Shown here in pieces: positions 35,821 through 45,345 of a stretch of 64,000 nt of DNA. The stretch's first letter is position 1; each line of letters opens with the position of its first letter. Source of the DNA: Acidobacteriota bacterium. GTDB taxonomy: Bacteria; Acidobacteriota; Terriglobia; Acidiferrales; UBA7541. Below the pieces are notes generated by a model that made no database searches, was not told the DNA's origin, and saw only the letters and a program-made list of their open reading frames with translations. The position numbers and the translations under genes were made by a program. Where the stretch lies: positions 18,676-82,675 of the forward strand of contig QHYU01000138.1 of NCBI GenBank assembly GCA_003224235.1. The letters run 5' to 3'.

Positions 35821-36645
35821 ATGAATTGCAGGAAGGCAATTTTCAGGGCGGCCATTCTGTTGCTCGTTTCGCTGCTGGGCGCTCACCCCGCAGCCGCTCA
35901 GGAGCCCAGGCAGGGGCCACTCCCCGCTCCGACCAAGCGCGAAGTCACGCGCATCCCTGTGGAGACCACTCCCGAGGCGCCGCCGATTCCGGTCGAAGAA
36001 ATCATCCGGCGCCTCGCGCAGAAGGAAGAAGAGTTCGCCCGCGCCCGCGCCGGCTACACCTACCGGAAAACCATTCGGGTGCAGGAATTCGGCGAGGACA
36101 ACAAGCCTTCGGGCGAGTTTCAGGTGACCACCGAGCCCGCGGTCGCTTCGGACGGCAAACGGTACGAGAAGATCGTCCAGCAGCCGCCCTCGACACTCCG
36201 ACGGCTGCCCCTTGCGCCCGAAGACCTGGAGATCCTGGCGCGCATCCCGGCGTTTCCGCTGATCACCGACCAGCTCAATAAGTACGAGCTAACTTACGCC
36301 GGAAAGCAGCCCGTGGACGAACTCACCACCTACCTGTTCCGCGTGAAACCCAAGCAGCTCGAGCGGAAGATCGCGTACTTCGAGGGCCTAGTCTGGGTGG
36401 ACGATCGCGATCTCGTGGTCGCTAAGACCTACGGCAAGTGGGTGACCGAAGTCGGCGACGTCTCCACCCCGCAGTTACCTTTTACTTTGTTTGAGACCCA
36501 GCGCGAGAACATCGACGGGAAATTCTGGTTTCCCAACTACGCCCGCTCGGACGACACGCTGAATTTGAAAAGCGGAGACGTCCGCATCCGGCTGACTATC
36601 CGCTGGACCGACTACAAGCCGGTCGCTGCGGCTTCATCGAAGTAA
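35821..36645 (+). CDS. Exported protein of unknown function (LolA-like outer-membrane sorting fold possible)
   Basis: 274 residues from the ATG at 35821; a GTG at 35779 in frame would add 14. The signal peptide spans about 1-26 (ILLLVSLLGAHPAAAQ). After a Pro-rich linker, residues 55-265 are mainly beta-strands with repeating Tyr/Val patterns (YTYRKTIRVQEFGED, YELTYAGKQPVDEL, YFEGLVWVDDRDLVV, RLTIRWTDYKPV). This is reminiscent of LolA/outer-membrane lipoprotein-sorting proteins common in acidobacteria. It lies 120 bp after the GH35-like gene. Confidence 0.6.
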   Translation: MNCRKAIFRAAILLLVSLLGAHPAAAQEPRQGPLPAPTKREVTRIPVETTPEAPPIPVEEIIRRLAQKEEEFARARAGYTYRKTIRVQEFGEDNKPSGEFQVTTEPAVASDGKRYEKIVQQPPSTLRRLPLAPEDLEILARIPAFPLITDQLNKYELTYAGKQPVDELTTYLFRVKPKQLERKIAYFEGLVWVDDRDLVVAKTYGKWVTEVGDVSTPQLPFTLFETQRENIDGKFWFPNYARSDDTLNLKSGDVRIRLTIRWTDYKPVAAASSK

Positions 36646-36760
36646 TCCTTCACAGCCTCATCCTTCGGCGGTTCACTGGGCGTAGCAAAACAGACAGTGA
36701 GCCCAGCCCGCTGAAGTCACGAGGCATGCGCCTCCGGCAAAGCCCCGATGCGTGATCGCT

Positions 36761-36800
36761 GTCATTCCGAGCGAAGCGAGGAATCTCTCCGTGAGATGCT
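36761..36800. repeat. Dispersed intergenic repeat, single arm
   Basis: It carries GTCATTCCGAGCGAAGCGAG followed by GAATCTCTCC. The same motif is at 58870 and 59000 (tandem units), in variant form at 37681, and partly at 63847. Here only the left arm of the longer hairpin seen at 58851-59109 is present. The gap 36646-36883 holds no gene. Confidence 0.7.
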
Positions 36801-36883
36801 TCAGAATCCGAAGCTGAGCCCCGCTAACGGCTCAACATGAAAGATGCGACACTGTAGTGCAGCTCCCAGTTGGAACGGTACAT

Positions 36884-37537
36884 TTAATAGTTTTTTAGTA
36901 GCCGCGGAAGCTGATCGATCGAGGAAAGCAGTGCGTCCGGCCGCACTGCGCGCAGGCCGTCGTGCGTGGGGAAAGGGCCGAGCACGGCAATGGCGCGAAC
37001 TCCCGCGCGGCGCGCCATCTCGATGTCCTCGGGGGAATCACCGACGTAGACGCAAACCTCCGGCTTCAGGCGCAGGCGTCGCAGCGCCACTTCCAGCGGC
37101 GCCGGATGCGGCTTGCGTCGAGGAGCATCTTCGCAACAGACTCGCACGGCGAAAAGCTCTGACAGACCGAAGTGGCGGAGCTGCCGGCGAACGCGGGCAC
37201 GACTGCCGCTGGTGACCAAACCTAGCGTGAAGCGGCGGCTGAGTTCACGCAGCACGCGCCGCGCCCCGGGCAACAGCGCAGGCTTCTGCCGCTGGTAGAA
37301 ACGGCCCCACAGCCGGTCGGCCTGCTCCCAGCGGTTCCGCGGGAGGCCGGCCGCGCGATAGACGCGGTGCCCATCGGGCGAGTAGTGTCGGGCGAGTTCG
37401 GCTGCGCCCCAGCCGATGCCCAACTCCTGGAACATTTCCAGGTAGGCCTGCGTGTCAGCGTGATAAGAATCGAGCAGTGTGCCGTCCCAATCCAGCAGCA
37501 CAGCGCGAAGAGTCACTTCTTCAGGCCCTGTGCGCAT
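36884..37537 (-). CDS. HAD-superfamily phosphatase
   Basis: 217 residues. Motif I is LLDWDGTLLDS (nucleophile D16, acid D18), motif II VTSGS near 109, and motif III Lys in PRRKPHPAPL. Motif IV is YVGDSPEDIEMARRAG near 166. The helical cap between motifs I and II is of the phosphoglycolate phosphatase (C1) type. The substrate is a small phospho-metabolite that cannot be named. It stands alone on the minus strand. Confidence 0.88.
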   Translation of the reverse strand: MRTGPEEVTLRAVLLDWDGTLLDSYHADTQAYLEMFQELGIGWGAAELARHYSPDGHRVYRAAGLPRNRWEQADRLWGRFYQRQKPALLPGARRVLRELSRRFTLGLVTSGSRARVRRQLRHFGLSELFAVRVCCEDAPRRKPHPAPLEVALRRLRLKPEVCVYVGDSPEDIEMARRAGVRAIAVLGPFPTHDGLRAVRPDALLSSIDQLPRLLKNY

Positions 37538-37680
37538 TGGTGCCCCGAAGATAGTAGCAGAGAACTGAACAGCGGTGACGCGTCACGCTTCAAGCAGTGC
37601 GTCGGCCGCTGGCCAATTGGCTGCGTCGGGCGCATAGAGCGCCGGACTTCGTTTCTTGAATGCGTTCTTGCCTCTCTGTT

Positions 37681-37744
37681 GTCATCCCGAACGAAGTGAG
37701 GGATCTCTCTGAGAGGTTCCTCGCCCGCCGCGGCGGCTTCGGAA
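37681..37744. repeat. Dispersed intergenic repeat, inverted-type variant
   Basis: GTCATCCCGAACGAAGTGAG followed by GGATCTCTCTGAGAGG corresponds to the right arm, reversed, of the repeat at 58851-59109. It is followed by a GCCCGCCGCGGCGGC block similar to 12906-12923. The HAD-to-receptor gap 37538-37858 contains this and a terminator, and no gene. Confidence 0.65.
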
Positions 37745-37797
37745 TAGCCGCACCCTGACGCGAGCGTAACGCGGGATGCTTATGCTTCTAGATAGAA

Positions 37798-37829
37798 CGT
37801 CCCGGTGGCTCGCGGGAGCCACCGGGACG
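37798..37829 (-). terminator. Strong stem-loop after the TonB-dependent receptor
   Basis: A perfect 13-bp stem (37798-37810 with 37817-37829) closes a CGCGGG loop, 29 bp past the receptor stop. On the minus strand the stem is followed by TTCTATC, a weak U-tract, so termination is likely but not textbook. Confidence 0.6.
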
Positions 37830-37858
37830 AAAAGTGATCGGAGAGTTGGATCCCCCAG

Positions 37859-40800
37859 CTAGAACGTGAACTTGATGGCGAACTGCGCCTGCCGTGGATC
37901 GCCCACACCCTGGCGCAAGAAACCATCAAAATTAAACAGGCCGGGTGTCGTCAGTGGGTTCACGTTGTTCTTGTTATTGAAAGTGTTGAACATCTCGATC
38001 ATCGGAATCAATTGCATCCGGTCACCAAATTTGAAGGGCCGCACCAACCGCCAGTCGAAGCTGAAGAACTGGTTGTCCTTGCGGACCGAATTCCGGCCGA
38101 AGTCGTTGCCATTCACCACGCGCGTAGCGGGCGTGATGGGCTGCGCCGAACGCGCTTGCACGCGCACGTCCACCTGGAAGCCGTACGGGATCTCCCCGTA
38201 GGTATAGAAATTGAACTTGTGACGGATGTCTCGGTCCGAGAGCGAATAATCCTTCGAGAAGTCAAACCGGTTGAACGTACGGTCCGTGAAGGGATCGCGC
38301 TCGTTCGAGTCGTCGTCCAGGTCCTTCGATACGACGTAGTTGCCTTCCAGTTGGAAGTGATTGCTGAACCGCTTCCGCGCGCCAATCGTGAAGCCCCGGT
38401 ACAGCGACTTCGCCGAGCTGGAAGTCGCGAATACATCGCCCAGGTCGATCCCGAAGGGACTTGGACTGTTGTAGTACACAGTACTTCCGCTGCCGGGCGT
38501 GAAACTACCATTTGTGTTGCAGCAGATCGGACCAGACGGCTGACCTGCGAGGACGGGCTGGAAATTGTTCACATTTACGAACCGGGTCAGGTGAACACCC
38601 TTTGCCAACGTGAAGTCGGCGTACACAGCCACGTCCCGGAAAATCTCATGCTCAAATGCGACGTTGGTGGTGTAGATGCGCGGGTTCGCATAGTCCTTGC
38701 TGAACACGCGCACACCGGTAAAGCACGGGAAGGAATTGACCGGCGGGCCGGAGCAAGACGAATTCCCAGGAGTCACCGGGAGCGCGTTGGGCCAAACTGG
38801 TGCCGGCCCCCCAGAAGCAATGATCCCGCTGTTCGTGAAGATGGTGCGTTGTTGGGCGCCGTTTGTCGTGATGGACCCCACTTGCGTCAGCATGTTCTGC
38901 CGGCCGTTGTAGATGCCCCAGCTTGCGCGCAAAACGGACTTATGGTTGTTACGCACGTCCCAGGCAAATCCGAGGCGCGGCTGGAATTCCTTCTTTTGAT
39001 TGTGCAGCGTGCCATCCGAAGGGAACGCCGGATTGCTCAGGAAGATGCCGTACGCGGTCTTGGAGGGATCCACCACCGTGTCGGGGAAAATTTGCGCCTC
39101 CCAGCGCAAGCCGTAGTTAAAGGTAAAGTTTGGCAAGATCTGCCATTTATCTTGGACAAAGAATGCGAAATCTTCGTTCTTGATATTTGAGGCGCCAGGG
39201 GGAATGTTCACCAATCCTGTGGGCACGCCGTCCTGGAGATAGAATAGGAGCCCGCCCGCGGTCGGCCCGAACCCCGATCCTGGCGCCCCCGGCGTAGCGT
39301 AGTGGAGGAAGTTGGCCACGCTATCGAAGATGTAGCGGCCGGTGAAGAATCCGCGGAACACTTGGTCGTTGACCGTGTGCAGGTATTCGCCTCCCAACTT
39401 GACGGTGTGCTTCCCCCAGAGAAGCGAGAAACTGTCCCGAACCTGGGCGCGCCAGATCTGCTCATCAATATTGGGCTCGAGGAAGAACGGACTGCCGAAC
39501 CGGAAAGTTGTCCCAAAACCCATCGCCGTGTCGGCCGGCACTTTCGACGGAGTTGCCGAACGGGGTCGCAGCTCGCGCTGATAGCTGAAATGGGCCTCGT
39601 TCAATTTGGTCGGGGAAACGACGCTGAACAGGTTGAAATTGGCCATATGGATCTTCGACGGACCCTCGATGCCGTTGGCTGAGTCGCCGTAGGTGGCCAC
39701 GTCGAACGTCTGGTTGGTATTTTTGGAATAGTCAAAGTTGTAGGAGGCGGAAAACTGGTGGGCCGGCGTCAAGTTCCAGTCGAATCGGCCCAGTGCTGCG
39801 GAATTACGAATAGGATGCTTGACCGGGTCGCCTTCACTCTGGCCCGCCGAGCTCTTGATGAAATTGATCAGCACCTGCCGCTGGCAGTCCGGGCTGGCGC
39901 TGATCTGGGCGTCGGTAATGTTGCTGTTGAAAACGGGGTTGGAGACCGAGCAGGGTGTGCCGATGGGCGCGCTTAAGTTATCGCGCGTGAGATTGGAAAT
40001 AATCTGCTCGAAGGCCCCGAAGATAAACATCTTGTCCCTGACGATGGGTCCGCCGAGGGTGCCGCCGAACTGTTCGCGGTGGAAATCTTTGAGTGACTTA
40101 CCATCGGAAGTATTCGAGGCCAAGCCTTCGAGCCGCTGGAAGTGGAAGGCGCTGCCGTGCACTTCATTGGTGCCCGACTTGGTGATGATGTTGACCACGC
40201 CGCCCGCGGTGCGCCCAAACTCAGCGCTGGCGCCGCTGGCCACCACCTGAAATTCCTTGACGGCATCGAGCGTGATGTCGATGGCGGCGCGCTGCCCGCC
40301 GAGCTGTTCACCGAAGAAGCCGTTGTTGTAGTCGCCGCCGTCCAGGCTGATGTTGTTGAAGATGCCGCGCTGCCCGTTGAAGTTGATTTCGTCGCCATCG
40401 GGGCCCTGCACGATGCTGACCCCGGGCGTCAGGGTCAGCAAATCTTCAAACTTCCTGCCCAGAATGGGAGTCGTAGCCACCGTTAACTGGTCCAGCGTGC
40501 TGCTCGATTCCGTTTTGGCGACCTCGATAGTGGGGGTGGCCGTGACCACGATGCGTTCCTCTACCGCAGAAATCTTCATGCTCACCGGGAGAGAAAGGGA
40601 CTGGCCGACCGTGAGGTTTACGTTTTCCTGGACGATGGTGGCAAATCCCTGCTTGGAGATCGTCACCGTGTAACGACCGGAAGGCAAAAGCAGGAAGGTA
40701 AATCGCCCGTCCGGCCCGGTGGTCTCGGTCCTGCTGAAGTTTGTATCCAGATTCTTAATTTCGACGGTCGCGCCGGGCACCAAGCCGCCCTTTTCGTCCG

Positions 40801-40909
40801 TCACCTCGCCTTGGATGGTGCCGGCGGTGATTTGGGATTGCCCCCACACCAAACTCGCCATGGCTAAACAAAAGGCGAGCACAAATAGAATACTTCGCAG
40901 TATTTTCAT
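37859..40909 (-). CDS. Oar-like TonB-dependent outer-membrane receptor
   Basis: 1016 residues from the ATG at 40907-40909, behind a perfect GGAGG; the frame is open 18 codons further. The signal peptide spans about 1-24 (ending VWGQ). A carboxypeptidase-regulatory beta-sandwich occupies about 28-112 (IQGEVTDEKGGLVPGATVEI, FTFLLLPSGRYTVTISKQGF). The plug follows (EFGRTAGGVVNIITKSGTNEVHGSAF). A long barrel ends in FAIKFTF with the terminal Phe typical of BAM substrates. Acidobacteria carry many such receptors, thought to take up oligosaccharides or peptides. The ligand is unknown. There is no SusD partner. Confidence 0.92.
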   Translation of the reverse strand: MKILRSILFVLAFCLAMASLVWGQSQITAGTIQGEVTDEKGGLVPGATVEIKNLDTNFSRTETTGPDGRFTFLLLPSGRYTVTISKQGFATIVQENVNLTVGQSLSLPVSMKISAVEERIVVTATPTIEVAKTESSSTLDQLTVATTPILGRKFEDLLTLTPGVSIVQGPDGDEINFNGQRGIFNNISLDGGDYNNGFFGEQLGGQRAAIDITLDAVKEFQVVASGASAEFGRTAGGVVNIITKSGTNEVHGSAFHFQRLEGLASNTSDGKSLKDFHREQFGGTLGGPIVRDKMFIFGAFEQIISNLTRDNLSAPIGTPCSVSNPVFNSNITDAQISASPDCQRQVLINFIKSSAGQSEGDPVKHPIRNSAALGRFDWNLTPAHQFSASYNFDYSKNTNQTFDVATYGDSANGIEGPSKIHMANFNLFSVVSPTKLNEAHFSYQRELRPRSATPSKVPADTAMGFGTTFRFGSPFFLEPNIDEQIWRAQVRDSFSLLWGKHTVKLGGEYLHTVNDQVFRGFFTGRYIFDSVANFLHYATPGAPGSGFGPTAGGLLFYLQDGVPTGLVNIPPGASNIKNEDFAFFVQDKWQILPNFTFNYGLRWEAQIFPDTVVDPSKTAYGIFLSNPAFPSDGTLHNQKKEFQPRLGFAWDVRNNHKSVLRASWGIYNGRQNMLTQVGSITTNGAQQRTIFTNSGIIASGGPAPVWPNALPVTPGNSSCSGPPVNSFPCFTGVRVFSKDYANPRIYTTNVAFEHEIFRDVAVYADFTLAKGVHLTRFVNVNNFQPVLAGQPSGPICCNTNGSFTPGSGSTVYYNSPSPFGIDLGDVFATSSSAKSLYRGFTIGARKRFSNHFQLEGNYVVSKDLDDDSNERDPFTDRTFNRFDFSKDYSLSDRDIRHKFNFYTYGEIPYGFQVDVRVQARSAQPITPATRVVNGNDFGRNSVRKDNQFFSFDWRLVRPFKFGDRMQLIPMIEMFNTFNNKNNVNPLTTPGLFNFDGFLRQGVGDPRQAQFAIKFTF

Positions 40910-41093
40910 CGCATGCCTCCTAAATCTGATTGCAGCAGACGGGCCCGTAGAATTGGGCACCATGTACTACACACCCTGCCCCTAACGATGAGCCAGATTA
41001 TAGAGGCAGAGATGAAAAATGCAACAGAGAATCGTATGAAGATCCCGGCCTGAGGCTTGCGCCCGAAGGCGAAAGGAGAAGCTCCACGCGCGG

Positions 41094-41621
41094 TCAAGGT
41101 TTCTGGAAGCGCGGCGGGACCTGCTCGTCGCGCTGGAAAGTGATGTCGTCGAAGGTGGCCGCCACCCCATGCCACCCCGGCGTGTCGGCGGGTTCGACGC
41201 GGACAATGTGCGCGGCGGTGGTCATGCGCACGCTGCCGCGGCCGAGCGGCCGGTCCACCAGGCCCACCTCGAGCTCAATGGGTGTGCCCGGCTCGATCCA
41301 GCGGGGGCATAGGAAATAAACGCCGCTTGAGCTGATGTTCTTGGTTACCAGCGTGACGGGCACCGGCTCCCGCTGGCCGGCCACGCGTTTCAGGCGGAGA
41401 GGCAAACGCAGCGCCGCCCGCGGATACAATCGCCGCTCCTGCACCGCGCCGACTACATGCGTGGGCACACGCGGAAACCCGCGAGGCTTCTCGCGCGTAA
41501 TCCTCCCGCTCGATTCATCCCAGGTTTTGGGAGATTGGGCAGGGGCATCCCGCAAGACTTCTGCCTTAGTTTCGTGGGGTTCGACTGCTTTGATCTGCTT
41601 CGGATCGCGTGCAGCGCGCAT
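41094..41621 (-). CDS. PilZ-domain protein
   Basis: 175 residues. After a charged, disordered N-terminus (1-60), the PilZ domain has R63-R64-x3-R68 (ERRLYPRAAL) and NISSSGVYF at 95-103. These match the RxxxR and D/NxSxxG boxes that bind cyclic di-GMP. No other domain is attached, so it would act as a stand-alone c-di-GMP receptor. It follows the Omp85 gene on the minus strand at a 279-bp distance. Confidence 0.82.
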   Translation of the reverse strand: MRAARDPKQIKAVEPHETKAEVLRDAPAQSPKTWDESSGRITREKPRGFPRVPTHVVGAVQERRLYPRAALRLPLRLKRVAGQREPVPVTLVTKNISSSGVYFLCPRWIEPGTPIELEVGLVDRPLGRGSVRMTTAAHIVRVEPADTPGWHGVAATFDDITFQRDEQVPPRFQKP

Positions 41622-41714
41622 GGCTATCCTCTCATTCCAAACGCTTCTGGCGCTGCTGCGTCCCCACTATCCTCTGCGCTGCGAGGCTCGTCAATTCAAG
41701 GAGTCAGCTACGTG

Positions 41715-41847
41715 TCCTAATGGGTACTCCGGTTGGTGGCCGGAAGTTTCGGCTAATAAGGGAGGCCTGGGACCGACGTTACCATGGCCCTACGCCATGG
41801 GCTTTGTGGAGAGATACTATCGGCGCCCTCTACACATAAGATTAGGA
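41715..41847. other. Possible structured RNA element between Omp85 and PilZ genes
   Basis: A closing pair TCCTAAT (41715-41721) / ATTAGGA (41841-41847) spans 133 nt. Inside are a perfect 7-bp hairpin CCATGGC / GCCATGG (41782-41788, 41794-41800) and a small CCGG...CCGG hairpin. It lies in the 279-bp gap 41622-41900, which has no convincing gene. On the minus strand it would sit in the leader of the PilZ mRNA. The strand cannot be decided from the symmetry. Confidence 0.3.
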
Positions 41848-41900
41848 TAGACCCCCTGCTTCGCTCGTTTCAGAGGGGCCGGCCCAGGGTTCCTGTGATG

Positions 41901-44846
41901 TCAGAATAGCGAGCCAATAGCCCAGCCCACGGCGGCACGGCGATTGGGCGGGCGAAATGCGGAGCCATCCGGCAGCAAGATTGCGCGAGCCAGACGCATT
42001 GGGTTGACCGCGTAATGGACGCGCACCGTCTGGTCCACAATAGGCACCTGCCAGCGCATCTCGACACCAGTCGAGGCGCGCACGATTCCCTTCGTGGCGC
42101 CCAGCAGAGCGGGCCGGTTGGCGCCGAGCCAGCCCGGCAGCAGCCAGCCTATACCCGTATCGAAGAAGGCCGCCGCTTCGGTCCGCTGCGTCAATGGAAG
42201 ACGGTATTCAGTGTTGACCGCGCTAACCAGGTCTGCGCCGACTGCCTGGGCTCGATAGGTGGGCGTTCCGCTCGCTTGATCGGACTTCACCAAGGCGTAG
42301 GGAGCGAGCTCGCCGCCGCGCAAGCCGCGGACGAGCTCGTCGCCGGCAAATTGGCGAGCGTGCAAGGGCAGCTCGCCGCGAAAGCTCGAAACACCGGCGA
42401 TGTGGCCGCGGAAGGCCCAAGCGTTGCGGCGGTCCTCCTTGCCGAGCCGCGCGCCTCCGGGATACAGATATGGCGTGAGCGGGTCGGGCAAGATCCGCGC
42501 ATATTCCGCCGAGGCGCGCAATAGGTTCTCATCGCCGCCGAGCCGGCCGCCAGAAACCGACGCGGCTGCATCCCATCGCTCGCGGCCGGTGTCGTGCGAC
42601 TCGTTCAGGCTAATCGTGTGGCCCGCGGTGCTTGCGCGCAGCGGATTGCGAGCCACGCCGGAGATGGCCGGGGGCAAGTTCAGATCGTAGGCCGTGGACG
42701 TATGGGTGAGCTGGTAGTTTACGCCAAGAGTATCGCTCGCCGTCAGCGGGTAGGTTGAGCTGAGCCCGAAGCCTGAACTCCGGGATGTGAACAGGCGCCG
42801 GTGGCCTGGGGAGCCCGGTAGGTTGGGCCGCACAAGATTATTGAAGAGGCTGAGACCGAAAGACACGCGCGTGCCGAGAAGGCCTTCCTTGGCGACGCCC
42901 AGGAGCGTCTGCAGGCTTTGTGGGCCACCCTCGATGTGCGCGGTGATTAGCTCTTCGCCGCCGAGCAGGTCGAAAACGTTGTAGACGACACCCGCGGTGT
43001 TGCCGAAGCCGGCAAGTCCGCCGGTCACCGAGAAGCGCTGCCGGCCGATCTCTTGGAGGTGAATCGCCACGTCGACTGTACTGCGCTCCTCATCGAAGCT
43101 CACGCGGATGTCCTGCTGCTTCACTGGGCGTATGAAGCCGGTGCGGGCCAATTGCGCCAATCCCTGTTCGAGCTTGGCCACATCGAATGGCTCACCCTCC
43201 CTCAGCAGAATGCGGCGCCGGTAGTAGCGGTCGCTGAAGCGCCGCTGGGCGCTGAACTCGAGCCGCCGGACGATGTAGGGTTGTGCCTCGCGAACGCGAA
43301 AGGTGACCCGGACGAGGCCCGCGTCAGAGTCGAGTTGCGAGCCCACGTCCACTGCCCGCCAGGAGCCAGCCGGATGCGATCTGCGCGACCGGGTCAAATT
43401 CTCGGCCGCGTGTTCCACTTGCTGCTGCGAGTAGGGCTCGCCCGGTCTTAAGCCGCGGAGCGCCTGGAGAGGTGGCGCCCCGTGCCCATCCTGAATTTGC
43501 CAACGCTCGGCGCGCTCCCCGCCCGCCCCTTGATTCTCCACCTCTACCGCGCCCAACCGGTAGAACTGGCCTTCCTCGATCGGAATGGCGATGTGAAACC
43601 GGGGCGCAGTTTGACGGCGCGGCCAGGGGAACCAGTTCCTGATGCGATCGGCAGTGACCTCTGCGGTGGGGTTTCCCACCCGCGCTTCCGGAAAGCCATG
43701 ATTGCGGTAGAAGCTGGCGAGGCGCTCGATGTCTTCCGCCAACCGCTGCGGCGTATAGATTCTCTCCCCGCGCCCCAGGGAGATCGGGATCCCGGCGATG
43801 CCTGAGCCCGGCGCGACACGCTTCATCTGGCGGCGCAACGTGCGCTCTGAGAAGGCATGGTTGCCGGCAAACACGACGCGAGCGACGCTGATGCGCGGGC
43901 CATCTTGGATTTCGTACTTGGCGACCGCGGCTGCGGTGGGAGTTTCTTCCAGGCGCAATCGGACCCGCGCCTGGGGATGGCCAAGATCGGCCAGGGCCGC
44001 TTCGATGGCCCGCGCCGCGCGCCACAGCTCGGTGCGGTTCGCCGGAGCGGCCAATTTCAGTGCTATCCGCTTCTGCTCCAGCACCGCGGCGATACGCTCG
44101 CGCGAGAGCACGCGCGACCCGTGGAATTCCACGCGCGCCAGAAACGGCCGCTCCTCTAACAGAAACAGCAGGAGCAAGCCGATCCTTGCGCGTTCCGGGG
44201 AGGCAATGAGCGCCAGTGGCCTGTTGATGTCGACCGGCTCTGCTGCGGTGCCCAATCGCGCCGATTCGATTGCCAACACAGCGGGGTCATTTGGGCCGTG
44301 CCACTCGGGCTGGCTGTTCGCATCCGTTTGTGTATCCGCCAAGAAAAGCGGAATGGGATGAACTTCTGCGCTCACCGAATCGAACCAGCCCAGCCGGTCG
44401 AGCGCGCGCACGTCATCTGCAATCCGCGCGGCATCGAGCGGCTGGCCTTCTCTGGAAGTGATGCGCGCCCGCAACGCGGCGGGGGCAATCCGCCGCATCC
44501 CGGTAAATTCAATCCGAAGGATTATGTCTTGGCGATCTCCTGGTTCCTCACCGCGCGCAGTGTCTGCGCCGCCGAGCCCACGCCAAGGCGCTTCAATTCC
44601 ATGGGGATCAGGTCTGGAGGACCCAGCCAGCGCAATGTTTGTACGTTCGACTGTGGCCGGCGACGCGCCAAAGCTTGCCCTGGCCCCTTTGTCCAGAGAG
44701 AAGGCAGATGCAGTGCCGTTGAAAGCCGTGGTCTCGTCCTGTTTATTGTTCCGGCGAGTCCGAGGGCGCCCCTGCTGGGCACACAGCGGTATGGCCAGCA
44801 GCACTGCGGCCCCAACAGCGCCCCAGACCAGACAGCGACAGCTCAT
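41901..44846 (-). CDS. Omp85/BamA-family outer-membrane assembly protein
   Basis: 981 residues from the ATG at 44844-44846, with a GTG directly before it. The signal peptide is about 1-23. POTRA-type domains fall between about 110 and 600 (LRIEFTGMRRIAPAALRARI, VARVVFAGNHAFSERTLRRQM, VRRLEFSAQRRFSDRYYRRR). The C-terminal beta-barrel (about 620-981) has the lid-loop motif VRG (ELVRGLRGG) and ends in Phe (AIGSLF). Canonical BamA is about 800 residues, so this is a longer, POTRA-rich relative. It could be a second Omp85 rather than the essential BamA. A BamA-specific neighbour such as lpxD or skp is absent. Confidence 0.85.
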   Translation of the reverse strand: MSCRCLVWGAVGAAVLLAIPLCAQQGRPRTRRNNKQDETTAFNGTASAFSLDKGARASFGASPATVERTNIALAGSSRPDPHGIEAPWRGLGGADTARGEEPGDRQDIILRIEFTGMRRIAPAALRARITSREGQPLDAARIADDVRALDRLGWFDSVSAEVHPIPLFLADTQTDANSQPEWHGPNDPAVLAIESARLGTAAEPVDINRPLALIASPERARIGLLLLFLLEERPFLARVEFHGSRVLSRERIAAVLEQKRIALKLAAPANRTELWRAARAIEAALADLGHPQARVRLRLEETPTAAAVAKYEIQDGPRISVARVVFAGNHAFSERTLRRQMKRVAPGSGIAGIPISLGRGERIYTPQRLAEDIERLASFYRNHGFPEARVGNPTAEVTADRIRNWFPWPRRQTAPRFHIAIPIEEGQFYRLGAVEVENQGAGGERAERWQIQDGHGAPPLQALRGLRPGEPYSQQQVEHAAENLTRSRRSHPAGSWRAVDVGSQLDSDAGLVRVTFRVREAQPYIVRRLEFSAQRRFSDRYYRRRILLREGEPFDVAKLEQGLAQLARTGFIRPVKQQDIRVSFDEERSTVDVAIHLQEIGRQRFSVTGGLAGFGNTAGVVYNVFDLLGGEELITAHIEGGPQSLQTLLGVAKEGLLGTRVSFGLSLFNNLVRPNLPGSPGHRRLFTSRSSGFGLSSTYPLTASDTLGVNYQLTHTSTAYDLNLPPAISGVARNPLRASTAGHTISLNESHDTGRERWDAAASVSGGRLGGDENLLRASAEYARILPDPLTPYLYPGGARLGKEDRRNAWAFRGHIAGVSSFRGELPLHARQFAGDELVRGLRGGELAPYALVKSDQASGTPTYRAQAVGADLVSAVNTEYRLPLTQRTEAAAFFDTGIGWLLPGWLGANRPALLGATKGIVRASTGVEMRWQVPIVDQTVRVHYAVNPMRLARAILLPDGSAFRPPNRRAAVGWAIGSLF

Positions 44847-45345
44847 CACACCGCCCGATGCCTAAGCGGATGTACGGAAGCGCGAGCGGGTTGCCTGCAA
44901 GAGGTGTATCGGTTACGGGTCGCCGGTCACGCAAACGCAGGATTCCCTCACTTGGCGGCGTCGGCCTCCCAAGGGCCAGACGTGTGAGCCGGTACCTTTG
45001 AGAACTCGCCTTTCTTGGCCATGTGCGGTTGGCAGTGGGTGCTCGCGAGCTCTCCACGGCTGTGAGGGGCCTTGGCGCTGATAGCGCCGCAGCCACTTGC
45101 GGACACTGGGACGATGGTGGCGAACAGCCGGGCCTTTCGGCCCTGCTCTTGCCTATCCACCCTTGCCCTTACGCTGCGTGGCCGAACCGAGTTGGACTCT
45201 CCGTGGTCGGAAGGTACTTCCTACTTCGGTACCGAAAAATGAAGACGCGCGCACCATAGACGCAACAGCAGCTAGCCATCGAAAATCAGGGTGAAAGGTT
45301 GGTGAGGATGGGTGGCAAGTCCGCCCAGACTCAGAGGTAATATTC
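44847..45345. other. Intergenic region without a recognised gene
   Basis: 499 bp between the divergent Omp85 gene and a small secreted-protein gene. Short frames exist on both strands but none has a good start, ribosome site or family look. No terminator or promoter stands out. Confidence 0.4.

Noticed and set aside
44948..45160. Minus-strand 70-codon frame with an STHCQPHMAKKGEF segment recalling cytochrome c motifs
   Set aside because: No C-x2-C-H motif, poor start and no ribosome site; treated as chance.
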